64,000 bases of DNA from positions 57,073,181-57,137,180 of the forward strand of contig CM055315.2 in the NCBI GenBank assembly GCA_029255685.2, read 5' to 3'. Positions 31,568 to 43,341 of this stretch are shown in pieces. Source of the DNA: Silene conica. Its lineage: Eukaryota; Streptophyta; Magnoliopsida; Caryophyllales; Caryophyllaceae. Made by a program: the position numbers and the translations under genes. The notes beneath the pieces are model-generated. The model was not told where the DNA came from. It ran no database searches and was given only the letters and a program-made list of their open reading frames with translations. Within the stretch, counting starts at the first letter, position 1. Every line of letters starts with the position of its first letter.

Positions 31568-33808
31568 ATGGATTCCAAGCATCTCAAGTGCCCTATCTTC
31601 GATGGCAAAAACTATAGTTTATGGAAAAATATGATGACTCATTACATCAAGGGTTGTGATTGGGAATGTTGGAAGATCATCCAAACTGGACCAAAGAAGA
31701 TCTTGGTCGCCGCCGCCAATGGAACAACCTATGAAAAAATGGAAAGCGATTATGTGGAAAGTGACTACAAAATTGCAGAGAAAAACTCTAAGGCCATGAG
31801 CCTCCTACAGAACGGTATGATAACCTCAGAATTCGATAGATTCTCATCCTGTAGTTCCGCTAAGGAAATATGGGATAGTCTCGAACTTGCTTATGAAGGA
31901 ACATCCGCAGTCAGGAAACATCGTATAGACTTGCTCGTTCAAAGATATGAACTTTTCAATATGGAAAAGAATGAATCTATTGATAGCATGTCTGCACGAT
32001 TTTCTTGTATTATTAATGAACTGCGGAACCTTGGCAAAAAGATCGATTCTGAGGATATCATTCGTAAGATTCTTAGGAGTCTCACCAAAAAGTGGCAACC
32101 TAAAGTCACGGCCATAGAGGAAGCACGTGATTTATCTAAAATCACTTACCAAGAATTGATTGGTTCCTTAATGGCTCACGAGATAATACTAAATAAAAAC
32201 GATGATGATCCCAAGGGAAAGGGAGTCGCTTTACAAGCCTCCACAAACGAAGTAAGCGAAGTAGAACTTGAGGATGAAACAGTTCTATTCGCTAGACGAT
32301 TTAAGAAAGCGGTTTTCAAAGGTAGATACAAAAACTCGAACAACAAAACGTTCGACAAAAAGAAAACTGACTCCAAACAAACATTCTTCAAAAGAGGATG
32401 TTTCAAGTGTGGACAACAAGACCATATGATCAAAGATTGTCCAAGTTGGGACAAAATCAAAGACAAGTCAAAAAGAGAAAAGACCAAAACAGAGTTTAAG
32501 AAAGTAATGCTTGCGTCATGCTGGGGAGAATTAGAATCTGAAGATGACGAGGACTCTGAAGAAGAAGAGGTAGCAAACCTGTGCCTAAGCAACGTCAGCC
32601 TAGATCTAATCTCAAACGACAATGATGAAGATGACGCATCAAATATGTGTCTCCTTGGAGAATCAGACTCAGACGACGACGACGAAGAGGTAAATTTTCT
32701 TCAACTCAAAAGTCAAGTTAAAAACTTATCTAAGGCTATGCTAATTAAATATTTTGAGAAAACCCTAGACCAATGTCATGAACAAAATCTTGAGTTAGAT
32801 GACTTGAAAGAGCAGATCCTCGATATTGCTGAGGAAAATCAACTTCTGAAAGCCAAAGCTAAGAAACTGAAATCCAAAATAAGCATTGAAGTAAATGCTA
32901 AGTTGGAAACAGTTATGTCTGAGAAAAAGGTTCTTGAGTCTAAAGTTATAGCTAATGAAGCTATAACCTCAAAACTAAAACTCAACATTAAAGAGCTTCA
33001 ATCTAAAGTTATAACTAATGAAGCTATAACTTCAGAATTAAGAAAGGTTAATGAACGGCTTAAGTCAGAATCTTCGACTATGGTCGAAGATGAGACTCAT
33101 CAAGAAGAAGTTGAGATTCTCGAAAGCAAAATCATGGATCTAGAATTCAGTATATCTAAAATCAAGAAAGAACATGCCAAAATTGTGTCTGACTTCCATA
33201 AAGACATTCAAAACCTAAAAGAGTCTAGCAACACTGACCATAGTGAATGTAAGAAAGAAATAGACTCCCTAAAAGAACTCCTTCTTCATGCTCGGAAAGT
33301 TCACGATAAGTGGGAAGGAAGCACTAACGTTCTAAACTTCCTAACTGAACAATCCGACAACAACATGAAGATGGGTTTAGGTCACGAATGTTATGGAAGA
33401 AGGGATCACTCAAAGTGTAAACAAAGTCCTACAGATAGAGACTTTAGAAGAAGAAAATATGCCGACCTTCCTGAGTATTTAATATGCACTTATTGTGGCC
33501 ATACTGGACACCTCCGAGAAAATTGTGTAAAACACGCACAAGATTTTAAAACCGGAGTTAAGTTTGTTAAATCCTTAGGAACTCCAAGCGACACTATTTC
33601 TATCTCTGATAGTGATAATAATAAAACCGAGGAAAGAAATATTGACCACAGATGGTTCTATGACATGACATTTGATTACGAAGAAAAGAGAAATAGAACC
33701 AAACAAACTCCTCAAACTACACACAAAAATTGGTCACCAAGAGTCCAGACTAAGACCTACACAAAAACATCAAACCCAACTACTACCAATATAGAAAGAC
33801 CTATGTAA
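31568..33808 (+). CDS. Copia B gag polyprotein
   Basis: 746 residues from the ATG at 31568; the open frame extends upstream only through a GTG at 31520. The N-terminus has the Copia gag pattern (PIFDGKNYSLWKNMM) and a UBN2-type capsid domain to about residue 220. A CX2CX4HX4C zinc knuckle begins at C278. Acidic Asp/Glu/Ser runs follow (about 330-395), then a long Lys/Glu-rich coiled coil (about 400-600) that contains two copies of an ANEAITS/TNEAITS peptide. A second knuckle starts at C640 (CTYCGHTGHLREN). Capsid and RNA-binding roles follow from the family. The length and second knuckle are unusual for Copia. The frame is intact. It ends at TAA 33806, and the following peptide-like stretch continues in another frame. 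Confidence 0.93.
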   Translation: MDSKHLKCPIFDGKNYSLWKNMMTHYIKGCDWECWKIIQTGPKKILVAAANGTTYEKMESDYVESDYKIAEKNSKAMSLLQNGMITSEFDRFSSCSSAKEIWDSLELAYEGTSAVRKHRIDLLVQRYELFNMEKNESIDSMSARFSCIINELRNLGKKIDSEDIIRKILRSLTKKWQPKVTAIEEARDLSKITYQELIGSLMAHEIILNKNDDDPKGKGVALQASTNEVSEVELEDETVLFARRFKKAVFKGRYKNSNNKTFDKKKTDSKQTFFKRGCFKCGQQDHMIKDCPSWDKIKDKSKREKTKTEFKKVMLASCWGELESEDDEDSEEEEVANLCLSNVSLDLISNDNDEDDASNMCLLGESDSDDDDEEVNFLQLKSQVKNLSKAMLIKYFEKTLDQCHEQNLELDDLKEQILDIAEENQLLKAKAKKLKSKISIEVNAKLETVMSEKKVLESKVIANEAITSKLKLNIKELQSKVITNEAITSELRKVNERLKSESSTMVEDETHQEEVEILESKIMDLEFSISKIKKEHAKIVSDFHKDIQNLKESSNTDHSECKKEIDSLKELLLHARKVHDKWEGSTNVLNFLTEQSDNNMKMGLGHECYGRRDHSKCKQSPTDRDFRRRKYADLPEYLICTYCGHTGHLRENCVKHAQDFKTGVKFVKSLGTPSDTISISDSDNNKTEERNIDHRWFYDMTFDYEEKRNRTKQTPQTTHKNWSPRVQTKTYTKTSNPTTTNIERPM

Positions 33809-33905
33809 GACAAGTCTGGGTTAAAAAGGAAGATGTATTTGTGATTACTAACAACAAAGGACCCAAGTATGCTTGGGTACCTAAATCCTGTCTTTGAAAT
33901 AATTC

Positions 33906-36900
33906 GTGCAGTTTGTCGCCAAGGAAAATAACCTATGGTATCTCGACAGTGGATGCTCAAGACATATGACAGGCGACGTAAATCTATTCCAAACCCTTAA
34001 ACCCTTTGATGGAGGTAAAGTCACATTTGGTGATAACAAAAAGGGAAAGATCATCGGAATTGGTAAGATAGGTATTTCATCCTCTCATGCTATAAATGAT
34101 GTATACCTTGTGAGTGGTCTCAAACACAATCTTATCAGTATATCTCAATTATGTGACAAAGGAAATAAAGTGGTTTTTCACTCAGATATATGCCGTATTA
34201 TCCTAGAAGGCACCAGTAAAGTAATACTTGAAGGTCATAGGATGAAAAATGTTTATATGATTGATTTAAATGTTGTACCTACTGATTCTCTATCATGCAT
34301 GAAAGTTACGTTAGATGATCCATGTCTATGGCACAAGAGATTTGGTCATATTAGCTCACCTATTCTAAGTAAGCTGAAAAGATGGGACTTGGTCGAAGGT
34401 CTTCCAAAGATCAAATTTGATCAAGAAAAGATGTGTGACACATGTGCACGATGTAAACACGTCAGATCATCCTTTAAGCCAAAAAGAGTGGTAAGCACAG
34501 AACAAGCTCTTGAACTAGTACACATGGATCTATGTGGCCCTATGAAGGTAAGAAGCAGAGGTGGTTCCAGGTACGTTTTCGTTCTAGTTGATGATTACTC
34601 TAGATTTGTTTGGCCAATCTTTCTTCACTCTAAAGACGAAACATTCGATGAATTTGTTAGTCTCATGAAACTTGTCCAAAACAAATATAAATCAAACCTA
34701 GTAACAATCCGTACTGACCATGGAACTGAGTTCGACAATCATGCTTTCATCGAGTTCTGTAAAACCAATGGTGTTGGACATAACTTCTCGGCCCCTAGAA
34801 CCCCACAACAAAATGGAGTCGTAGAACGAATGAACAGAACCCTAGAAGACATGGCTAGAACAATGCTTCTTTGTAGTGGCCTACCTAGAAACTTTTGGGC
34901 TGAGGCTATTAGTACAGCGTGCTATATTCATAACCGTGCTATGATTAGACCTATCCTTAAAAAGACTCCTTATGAACTTCTTCGTGGTCGCAAACCAAAC
35001 ATATCACATTTAAGATGCTTTGGTAGTAAATGCTTTGTTCACAACAATGGTAAAAACAGATTAAGCAAATTCGACCCTAGAAGTGATGAAGCAATCTTTA
35101 TAGGATATTCAGATCATAGTAAAGCCTACAAAGTTTTTAACAAACGTACTTTATGCATAGAGGAAAGTATTCATGTTATCTTTGATGAGAATAATGCCTT
35201 CGATAAGCCATTACAGGATATAGAGGAAAACCTAGACGAACCTGATTTTAGGTTATCAAGGGAAGATCCCCCTGAAATGGAAATTGAAGAAGGAGAACCT
35301 CAAGGAATTCATGATGAACTCAACTTGGGAGAAAATGGTGCGAGAGATGAAACTACAGTTGATGATACTGTAGATAACTCTCAAACCAATGACTTGGAAC
35401 CCAGAGTTACAGCTAATGAAGCTGTAACTTTGAATCAAAACCAAAGGGAAGAGGCCAGAGTTATACCTGACCCTACTATAAACCCAGGTTTGGATTCAGG
35501 GGGAACAAGTCAAAATCCCGAGTCAAGTTCAGGGAATGCAAATGATCAATCAAGAAACTGGAGATATAAAGGCTCTCATCCTTTGGACAATGTCATAGGA
35601 AGCCTGACAGATGGAGTTCAAACTCGAAGGAGCTTAAATAACTTTTGCTCATTCTACTCTTTTCTCTCCACCATTGAACCTTCAAATATCAAGGAAGCTC
35701 TCACAGAACCAGACTGGATAGTTGCTATGCAAGAAGAACTCCAGCAATTTGAAAGAAACAAAGTTTGGCATCTTGTTCCTCGACCTAAAGACAGAACTGT
35801 CATTGGAACTAGATGGGTATTCAGAAACAAATTGGATGACACTGGAGTCATTGTGCGAAATAAGGCCAGACTAGTAGTTCAAGGATACAACCAACAGGAA
35901 GGGATCGATTATGACGAAACCTTTGCTCCTGTTGCTCGTCTTGAGGCAATAAGACTACTCATTGCATTTGCAGCACACAAGGGAATGAAGCTTTTTCAGA
36001 TGGACGTTAAGACTGCTTTTCTTAATGGCTATCTCCAAGAGGAAGTATTTGTTGAACAACCTCCTGGATTTCCTGACAGCAAACTCAAGGATCATGTATT
36101 CAAATTGGACAAAGCACTATATGGTCTGAAACAAGCACCTAGGGCATGGTACGACAGATTATCAAAGTTCCTATTGGAGAGTGGATTCAAGAGAGGGTCT
36201 GTGGATAAAACCCTATTTCTTAAAAGCGAAAACTCAGATCTACTAGTTGTTCAGATCTATGTTGACGATATTATTTTTGGCTCAACTAATAAAAAGTTGT
36301 GCAAGTACTTCTCTGAGTTGATGACTTCTGAGTTCGAGATGAGTATGATGGGAGAACTAAAGTTCTTCCTTGGACTTCAAATACAACAAACTAAAGAAGG
36401 AATCAAAGTTCATCAACAAAAATACGTCAAGGAGTTACTAAAGAAATTTGGAATGGAAACCTCTCATGCAATGCCTACTCCAATGGTCACAGATAAGAAG
36501 TTAACCAAAGACGAAGATGGTAAGTCTGTAGATGAAACAACTTACAGAGGTATGATTGGCTCACTTCTTTATCTTACAGCAAGTCGTCCAGATATAATGT
36601 TTAGTGTCTGTGTTTGTGCGAGATTCCAATCTGTACCAAAAGAATCACATATGATTGCAGTTAAAAGAATATTAAGATACCTAATCGGAACCTCAAAATT
36701 ATATCTATGGTATCCTATGGACTGTAACTTTAACCTAGTAGGATATTCAGATGCGGATTATGCAGGATGTTCTTTAGACAGAAAAAGTACCTCCGGACTT
36801 GCTACCTTTGTAGGTCCTTGTATTATATCTTGGGGATCCAAGAAACAAAATTCTGTCGCTCTCTCAACTGCTAAAGCAGAATATATTGCAGCCGCACTGG

Positions 36901-37202
36901 TATGTTCTCAACTTTTATGGTTAAAGCAACAATTACATGATTATGGTGTTGATGTTGGATGTGTGTCTATATTATGTGATAATACGAGTGCTATAATTAT
37001 ATCTAAAAACCCAGCCCAGCACTCAAGGACCAAACATATTGAAATTAGACACCACTTTCTAAGAGACCATGTTGAAAAGAAAAATATAAAATTGGAATTT
37101 TGTAGTACGGAAAAACAGTGGGCAGATATCTTCACTAAACCATTGGCTAGAGAACGCTTTGAGACTTTGCGATTGGAAATTGGTTTAATCGGTGGCACCT
37201 AA
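33906..37202 (+). CDS. Copia B pol: protease, integrase, RT, RNase H
   Basis: One open frame of 1098 codons. The first codon listed is GTG, and a stop lies just upstream (33900), so there is no ATG before the protease; expression probably needs frameshifting or readthrough from gag. Domains in order: protease with D14-S-G ([11 protein letters not shown]); pre-integrase zinc finger (about 130-185); integrase core with DLCGPM, TDHGTEF and the catalytic glutamate in [10 protein letters not shown] (about 195-310); a variable linker; reverse transcriptase (about 640-880) with YVDD at 785-788; RNase H (about 935-1075) with SDADYAGC and AEYIAA. All catalytic residues I can check are present. It ends TAA at 37200. 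Between gag and pol, a short frame (33809-33896) encodes the usual GPKYAWVPK linker in a third phase. Confidence 0.93.
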   Translation: MQFVAKENNLWYLDSGCSRHMTGDVNLFQTLKPFDGGKVTFGDNKKGKIIGIGKIGISSSHAINDVYLVSGLKHNLISISQLCDKGNKVVFHSDICRIILEGTSKVILEGHRMKNVYMIDLNVVPTDSLSCMKVTLDDPCLWHKRFGHISSPILSKLKRWDLVEGLPKIKFDQEKMCDTCARCKHVRSSFKPKRVVSTEQALELVHMDLCGPMKVRSRGGSRYVFVLVDDYSRFVWPIFLHSKDETFDEFVSLMKLVQNKYKSNLVTIRTDHGTEFDNHAFIEFCKTNGVGHNFSAPRTPQQNGVVERMNRTLEDMARTMLLCSGLPRNFWAEAISTACYIHNRAMIRPILKKTPYELLRGRKPNISHLRCFGSKCFVHNNGKNRLSKFDPRSDEAIFIGYSDHSKAYKVFNKRTLCIEESIHVIFDENNAFDKPLQDIEENLDEPDFRLSREDPPEMEIEEGEPQGIHDELNLGENGARDETTVDDTVDNSQTNDLEPRVTANEAVTLNQNQREEARVIPDPTINPGLDSGGTSQNPESSSGNANDQSRNWRYKGSHPLDNVIGSLTDGVQTRRSLNNFCSFYSFLSTIEPSNIKEALTEPDWIVAMQEELQQFERNKVWHLVPRPKDRTVIGTRWVFRNKLDDTGVIVRNKARLVVQGYNQQEGIDYDETFAPVARLEAIRLLIAFAAHKGMKLFQMDVKTAFLNGYLQEEVFVEQPPGFPDSKLKDHVFKLDKALYGLKQAPRAWYDRLSKFLLESGFKRGSVDKTLFLKSENSDLLVVQIYVDDIIFGSTNKKLCKYFSELMTSEFEMSMMGELKFFLGLQIQQTKEGIKVHQQKYVKELLKKFGMETSHAMPTPMVTDKKLTKDEDGKSVDETTYRGMIGSLLYLTASRPDIMFSVCVCARFQSVPKESHMIAVKRILRYLIGTSKLYLWYPMDCNFNLVGYSDADYAGCSLDRKSTSGLATFVGPCIISWGSKKQNSVALSTAKAEYIAAALVCSQLLWLKQQLHDYGVDVGCVSILCDNTSAIIISKNPAQHSRTKHIEIRHHFLRDHVEKKNIKLEFCSTEKQWADIFTKPLARERFETLRLEIGLIGGT

Positions 37203-37743
37203 TCAAATCTTAAAAGCAAAAATAACCCAATGATTGACTACGGTTTAGATGAGATTATATGACTGTGTCCGTATACTCCGCTGCATGTGTATGTATATAT
37301 TCGATGTTAAATTCTGTGATTATAGTTATATTATATGATTTACATATGAATGTGTGCACAATCGATCTCACAATAATATTACGTCACATATTACAATTAT
37401 TCCACAACATACATATTACAACATATTAATATATACAAAATAATAATAAGCAAATATTACAAATAAAACTATAAAACTTACCTCAAAACAACACACAAAC
37501 CGTGTGTGTGTCGGTCCCCACTGCCACGTACTCCAACCTATTTACCTAGCTTTTTGACTTTCAACCCCACCTCAATAATTAACCCAACCAACCTTTCTCC
37601 CTAAAACTTACCACCATTTACTCCCTTATTCACTTTTATTACCACCCCCAAACTCCTAAACCTCCAAAACCACCATCGCCATTAAAATCTACCAAGAATC
37701 TCCGACAAACACCCCAACTCAAATTACTATTTTCATCACCACC

Positions 37744-39279
37744 ATGCCTCCGTCTCGTGCCACCCGCTCTCATCAAAAGAAGCCTTCGCCTCCTTCACCA
37801 ACTTCGACACCCCCACCATCTCCAACACCCATAGCCACCGCCGCACCACCATCTGACAAAGGGAAACGACGAAAACTCAACCGCTCATCTCCTTCCATCT
37901 CCGATGACATGCATGAAATGGGTTTTACATCTCAAAACCCGCGTCCTCTGTTTTCCGAGTATTCGGTTGAAGCCTCTAGGGAGGGTCTTGAGAAGGTGCG
38001 AATGACTAAGCAAGAAGGTATGTTAATTGAACGCATTTTACCTTATGCTATTCATGGGGGTCGTTACTATCCGGGTTCTTGGGTTGAAAATACGAAATCC
38101 TTGTCTTTCTTTAAAGACTTCTTGAGGTTTCAGGGTTGGGAATTCGTTAGTAATTTCTCTGGGTTGATCTTTCCAATCGAACTTGTTCAATTCTTTGCGT
38201 CAGTAAAAGGTTGTGATGAAGGGTTACATGCTATCGTAAATGGTAAAGATGTCGTGGTCATTGTATCTGATTTTCGTGATATTTTTAAGATAGATCAAGG
38301 TGGTCTGGTTGTTGACCCTAGGAAGGAATGGAATGGGGTTTCAAAAGAACAAAAGATGGATATTAAGAGGTATTTTGATGAGTCTGCAACGGAGACTAGT
38401 CCCCTGTTAACTGTCACCTTCTCCCCAAAACAGAAATTGTTTGTCAACTATTTGTGGAACACGGTCTTACCACGAAGAGGGGGAAGGGATAAACTTTCAA
38501 GTACTGAGGCAGTGGTATTGTACAATTGGTTAGAAGGTGTCAAGATTGACTTGGCTTCGCTTGTTTATAACAAAATCTTGCAAATTTCGAGTGTTCTTGT
38601 GAAGGAGAAACCATGCTCTACACTCGACATTCCTTATGGGATGTGGGTGTCTGAGATTTTGTTTAAAAAGGGAGTTGTTGATGACTCGAGTTTTGGAATC
38701 AGGTCTCGTGACAAGATGAATGATCGGGTATTAAAACTAATGGGGATATGCTTTGAAGGGGATGATCTCTCGTTTGGTAAGAATGTTGGTCAGGAGCCTG
38801 CTTCGAATTCATCTCCTTTCCTTGCTAATCTTGAGGCAAAAATGGATAAAATCATTGGTTTGTGTGAAGGGCAGAAATGTACTGGTGAGGCAGGGGGTAG
38901 TCGTAAGAAGAGAGGTCGTGATTTTGAGGTCGATATGCACGAATGGATGGAAAAGGTTGATAAGCAACTAGTTAAAATTGGCTCGGAAGTGTCAGTCGTG
39001 TGCTCGGAGTTGCTAAGCATTAGTGATCGACTTTCTTTCATTACGACTCAGGGAGGAGCCATGGTAAGGGATCACGGGTTATTACGGGAAGACGCATCTC
39101 ATGCACTCGAGGCCGTCAAAGCACTATCTCTCAAAGTGCTCAACTTTGAGATTGCGCTCAATGCTCAAGGGAGAAACATATCGAGTTGCTTGGACAGGCT
39201 GGAGTCACTTGAGTATCGTACCCGACCCGATTATGTGAACCCCTATGCAAAGAATCCGGGTTCAAGCTCTCGCTCCTGA
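37744..39279 (+). CDS. Copia B third ORF: putative plant transposon protein domain
   Basis: 511 residues from an ATG in good context (ACCACCATGCC), 541 bp after pol and preceded by a C/T- and ACC-rich leader unlike the rest of the element. The N-terminus is Pro/Ser/Thr-rich with a basic KGKRRKLNR stretch (possible nuclear signal). Residues of about 75-330 match what I know of the family called putative plant transposon protein (Transposase_32, PF20167): QGWEFVSNF, IELVQFFASVKG, VLPRRGGRDKLSS, DIPYGMWVSEIL. The C-terminal third is helical. No signal peptide or membrane segment is visible, so an envelope role is not supported. Biochemical function is unknown. The ORF is intact, in line with the young age of the element. 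Confidence 0.75.
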   Translation: MPPSRATRSHQKKPSPPSPTSTPPPSPTPIATAAPPSDKGKRRKLNRSSPSISDDMHEMGFTSQNPRPLFSEYSVEASREGLEKVRMTKQEGMLIERILPYAIHGGRYYPGSWVENTKSLSFFKDFLRFQGWEFVSNFSGLIFPIELVQFFASVKGCDEGLHAIVNGKDVVVIVSDFRDIFKIDQGGLVVDPRKEWNGVSKEQKMDIKRYFDESATETSPLLTVTFSPKQKLFVNYLWNTVLPRRGGRDKLSSTEAVVLYNWLEGVKIDLASLVYNKILQISSVLVKEKPCSTLDIPYGMWVSEILFKKGVVDDSSFGIRSRDKMNDRVLKLMGICFEGDDLSFGKNVGQEPASNSSPFLANLEAKMDKIIGLCEGQKCTGEAGGSRKKRGRDFEVDMHEWMEKVDKQLVKIGSEVSVVCSELLSISDRLSFITTQGGAMVRDHGLLREDASHALEAVKALSLKVLNFEIALNAQGRNISSCLDRLESLEYRTRPDYVNPYAKNPGSSSRS

Positions 39280-39976
39280 TAATTCGTATCCGTCTCTATT
39301 TCTGTTGGATTGAAGTTGTTCTGTTGTTGTTGTTTTGCCTTAAGTCTGATGGTGGACTTATAAACCTTTTTATCTTGAAGCCCAAATTGACTCCCTGGCC
39401 CATTCGGAATCCGAGGCTATGTTCCGTTTTGCTTCCTCGGATTTCCTAAACCCAACAAACTTTATAATTGTTTTTGATGCGGCCCAATTGCCTTTCTTAT
39501 TCCTTGGCCCATCAAATTTTTTTATCTTTTGCAGGAACTTATTCCTAAGCCGGCCCAATTTTCTTTAAACCCTATTATCTTTTCATTCGGCCCATTGGCT
39601 TAGTATTTCGGACTGATTGTGTATATTTTTAGCATTTCGTTTGTGATCGTATGATATTCTCTATGTTCATATTATTTCGACTCGTTTATATGCTTGCTTA
39701 TGTTTCGTAGTGTATTATTCTAGTCGTTTCATGTCTTTGTTCTCATCTTTTCGATGATGTCAAGAGGGGGAAAAATGCGACTTAGATTAGAATTTGCCTA
39801 AGCTTGCTCCTTGTCGTAATTCATTGTCTCTTAGGGTTCTTAAAGAATATGGGATAGATAGAAGATAGAAACTCTAAGTGACTCTTTGCTATGAATGACC
39901 ATTATTATATTGAGGGGGAACATACACTTAGACACAAAATCTAAGAAAGACTTGCCATCATCAAAAAGGGGGAATT
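39280..39976 (+). other. Copia B 3' untranslated region with three polypurine tracts
   Basis: About 700 bp without an open frame. Purine tracts AAGAGGGGGAAAAA (39762), TGAGGGGGAA (39911) and AAAAAGGGGGAA (39964) occur; the last abuts the 3' LTR at 39977. Repeated tracts of this kind are described for Sireviruses. Confidence 0.75.
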
Positions 39977-41458
39977 TGTTGAACCATATATTCAAATATA
40001 TATATAGTATATATGTTTATGTTTTGATAATGACAAAGTCTAGTTATTTATATATTATATACTCGTATGTATAATCGTGTGCTAAGTGTACAGAACATTA
40101 GTAACAAGATCTAATCTATCAAGTATAAAAGATTCAAGCACATTAGTCAATGAATTGACTAAGTCGAAGATTGATAGAAGATCACAAGCGCGCATAATGA
40201 ACTAAAGTTGTATTCGTCAACTATAGCTTTAGTACAAGATGGATTCAAGTTATAGCCCGTAGCTATAACTCTATATCATGAAGAAATGATCAAGACTTAT
40301 GTGTGTTTTAGTTGACACAATTGTTTCCTAATTTGTGTCGTGTAGTATTAGTGGTTCAATGGTATTCTATTTTAAATATGGAATTGTTAATCTTAATAGG
40401 ATTATATAAAATATCTTTTGGTTAAATAAGAAATAAATAAATATCTTATGAGATAATTATTTATTACTAAAATAAACTAAAGATTTTTATATGATTTTAA
40501 TTGTCAAAAATATATAGTCTAAATATAGTTTGTTTCGATTTTGGAAATCGTGTGATATGCCACATTACCAAATCGTGTAGGACTTGCTTAAATAAATATC
40601 ATGTATTTATTTAATGTCCTAAATAAACTAAGATTATATTATGGTAATATATTTTATTATCTTTGACATGATTTAGGAAGTTGATTTAATAAGGATACTA
40701 ATTGTTTATTATATAAAGATCTTTCCTAAATATGAATTAGGAAATTGATTCCTTATATAATACACATAGTACATTATTATATCTTTCCTAAATATATTAA
40801 GATTAGATTTATGGTAGTATTACTAAAAGACTAGTATTCTAGTTTTAAGTAATATTCCTAAATCATCTAGGGATAGAAATACCTAGATACATATTCTATA
40901 TAAATAGAGTACCTATGACACATTAATTCATACGAAATACACAACACACATACACGCAAATCAAGAGAGAGCCGTTGGTCATATACTTCAATATTCGAGC
41001 TTATCATTGTCATATCCGATTCAAGATTCAAGTGCTCAAGCATTGATCTTATTCATTCAAGATTGTAACACCAAGAAAACATTGAAGACTTTATCTTATT
41101 TACGTAAGATAGATTGAGTATTTAGCGGTACTCGTTGTAAGACAAATATTTAACGGTATTTGTCGTAGCTAGATATTTAACGGTATCTAGATTGAGTTGT
41201 GACTAACATCAAAGTCGCACGAGTAGGGTTGATAAAATTGTAATCCAGAGTTGGTACTAATTTTATTAATCGAGAATAGTGGACGTAGGTCTCAGAGTGT
41301 GAGACTGAACCACTTCAAAAATATCGTGTCTCTACTTTATTATTGCTCTACTCAACGATCATCATACAACTACACACACATCGAAGAAGATTTTAAAAAG
41401 AAGGCATACTCAATTCAACCCCCCCCTTCTTGAGTATATTATATCAATAGACTCTTCA
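39977..41458 (+). repeat. 3' LTR of Copia B
   Basis: 1482 bp, the same as the 5' LTR except one G/C difference in the TATA-proximal region. The hairpin array is at 41092-41190 and the second stem is at 40248. Confidence 0.95.
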
Positions 41459-41463
41459 AATAT

Positions 41464-42691
41464 TATAAGTTAAATCATGTTCAAGGTTTGAGTAAGACTA
41501 AATTTTGAAACCTAAAAGAGTTGGGATGATTAACTTAAGAGTGAATTCCGATTCACATTATGCATAGTGTTGTTAAACGTTAAAACACGCAATTCCATAA
41601 AACCAAGGTATACGATAACTATTTATATAATTGATACTTAAATAGGACGATTTGGCTTAGGGTTTGCATGATAGTTCATATATTCATAAGCATTGCATAT
41701 TTTAATTATGAATGTCATGATTTTATTTACGTAATTTTGGGAATTATGTAATTTACTTAGTATGACCTTAGTTTTTAATCGTTATTTCCCGTAATGTAAG
41801 GGGTTACCGATTCGGTTGTAATTTTGTGATCTCGTATCACCCAATTGTAATTTATTTCTATTTTATAATGTATAAAGTAGACTAGAAAAGTTGTAATTTT
41901 GTAAATTCCGGAGATCCTTGAAGACGGTGCCATTCGGAAAGGAGTTCCGACCAAGACGGTGTTTACCTTGGGAAGCGTGCCTCGTGAAGTTCAAGGGACC
42001 AAAGGAGTTGGTTTCCGAATTTGTACTTTTAATATTTCTTTTCTAGGAAAGGCCATACTAGGGTTTATTTTATGCTTTTATTTTGCTTTATATGTTTGCA
42101 TGCATAGCCAAATCGTCATATCATATCATGCATTTCATTCGACTTAGTCGACCTAGTCATTTATTTTATCGATAATTCACCGACTTAGTTCACTTAAATG
42201 GAGATAGATAATAAAAATTTGACTAGATCTCTTACATATGAATATTGAGACTTAGCCTTACCAAAAAGTATGGACCCATGAATCCCTTCTTCACAAGGAC
42301 GTAGGCTCGACTAAACCGGGGTGCTAAAATTGTCACGTTGGGTAAGTGGGGTAATAAGATTACACCTTGAAATTTGGTTGATCTCAACGAAAGTATTCGT
42401 AACCGTAGTTGCAATAAGTTCGGGCTAAAGACGATTTTTAGAAAATTGTCGACCGGGAGTTCTAAGGTAGAACCGATTAAAAGGTTAATCCACCAAATTA
42501 TACCAATACGGGTTGAATAGGCTATACCGTGCCCGAATTAGTATGGGTTTGGGTCTCGGGATTGTTTACTTAATTGGGTAAGAGATCATTAAGTAAATAG
42601 ACTAAACTTGTTTAAAATTATTTACGAGTTTTGAAAATGACGTTGTTTTAATTCCTTCATTTTTATTGTAGTTTAATTTTCAACATCGACA
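41464..42691 (+). other. Leader of Copia A, second part
   Basis: This resumes the untranslated leader of Copia A after Copia B and leads into the gag ATG at 42692. The short open frames in it are not supported as genes. Confidence 0.7.
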
Positions 42692-43341
42692 ATGGCAACC
42701 AACGCTCCACCTCTCACTAACGTTTCATGGCTTCGATCCTTTATGGATCGTTGCAAACTCGATAAGCATGGCGCAAATTTTAAGGATTGGGATGCGCAAT
42801 TACTTTTGGCCGCTCAAGGTGACGATAAGACTCGTTACCTATCCGAAGCCGCTCCGACCGCTCCGACCGCTCCGACCGCTCGTTCCTCGGTCCAAACTCG
42901 TGAGGCCTATGAAGCCTACATGAAAGAGTCCTCCGCTCTTAAGAATGCGCTTATCTTCTCCATGGAGCCGGATCTCCAAAGGAGTATGATCAAGTTAACC
43001 ACATCATATGAGATATACACCAAGCTTGCGACAATGTTTTCGCAAACTCCAAGGGTGATACAATATGAGGCGGCTTCCGCCTTCTTCGACATTAGCTTGA
43101 AGGAAGGGTAAAAGATAAGCCCTCATGTGCTCAAACTAGTTGAGCTCGCGGAGACTCTAAAAGTGCAAGGAGTTGATGTTCCCGACTCTCTCATCATTGA
43201 CCGAGTTCTCCACTCGCTCAATAAGGTGAAATCGTATGCACAATTCCGGGTGAATTTTAACATGCGAAATCAAGAGACCACATTGGATGAATTGCATAAG
43301 ATGCTCGTCCAAGCCGAGAGGGATATGGGACTTCATGAAAG

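Larger units (their letters stand above)
29999..41458 (+). mobile_element. Copia B: young Sirevirus-like element with a third ORF
   Basis: LTRs of 1482 bp (29999-31480 and 39977-41458) differ at a single base that I could see (C at 30931, G at the equivalent 3' site). The target duplication is AATAT (29994-29998, 41459-41463). The primer site TGGTATCAGAGCC starts at 31483. Three G-rich purine tracts precede the 3' LTR (39762-39775, 39911-39920, 39964-39975). A long gag with two zinc knuckles, a complete pol and an extra downstream ORF are present. Long gag, multiple purine tracts and an extra ORF are features of the Sirevirus branch of Copia. The near-identical LTRs show a very recent insertion. 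Confidence 0.93.

Noticed and set aside
37744..39279. Envelope-like gene in Copia B
   Set aside because: No signal peptide, membrane segment or glycosylated ectodomain is visible; a plant-transposon domain explains the sequence better.
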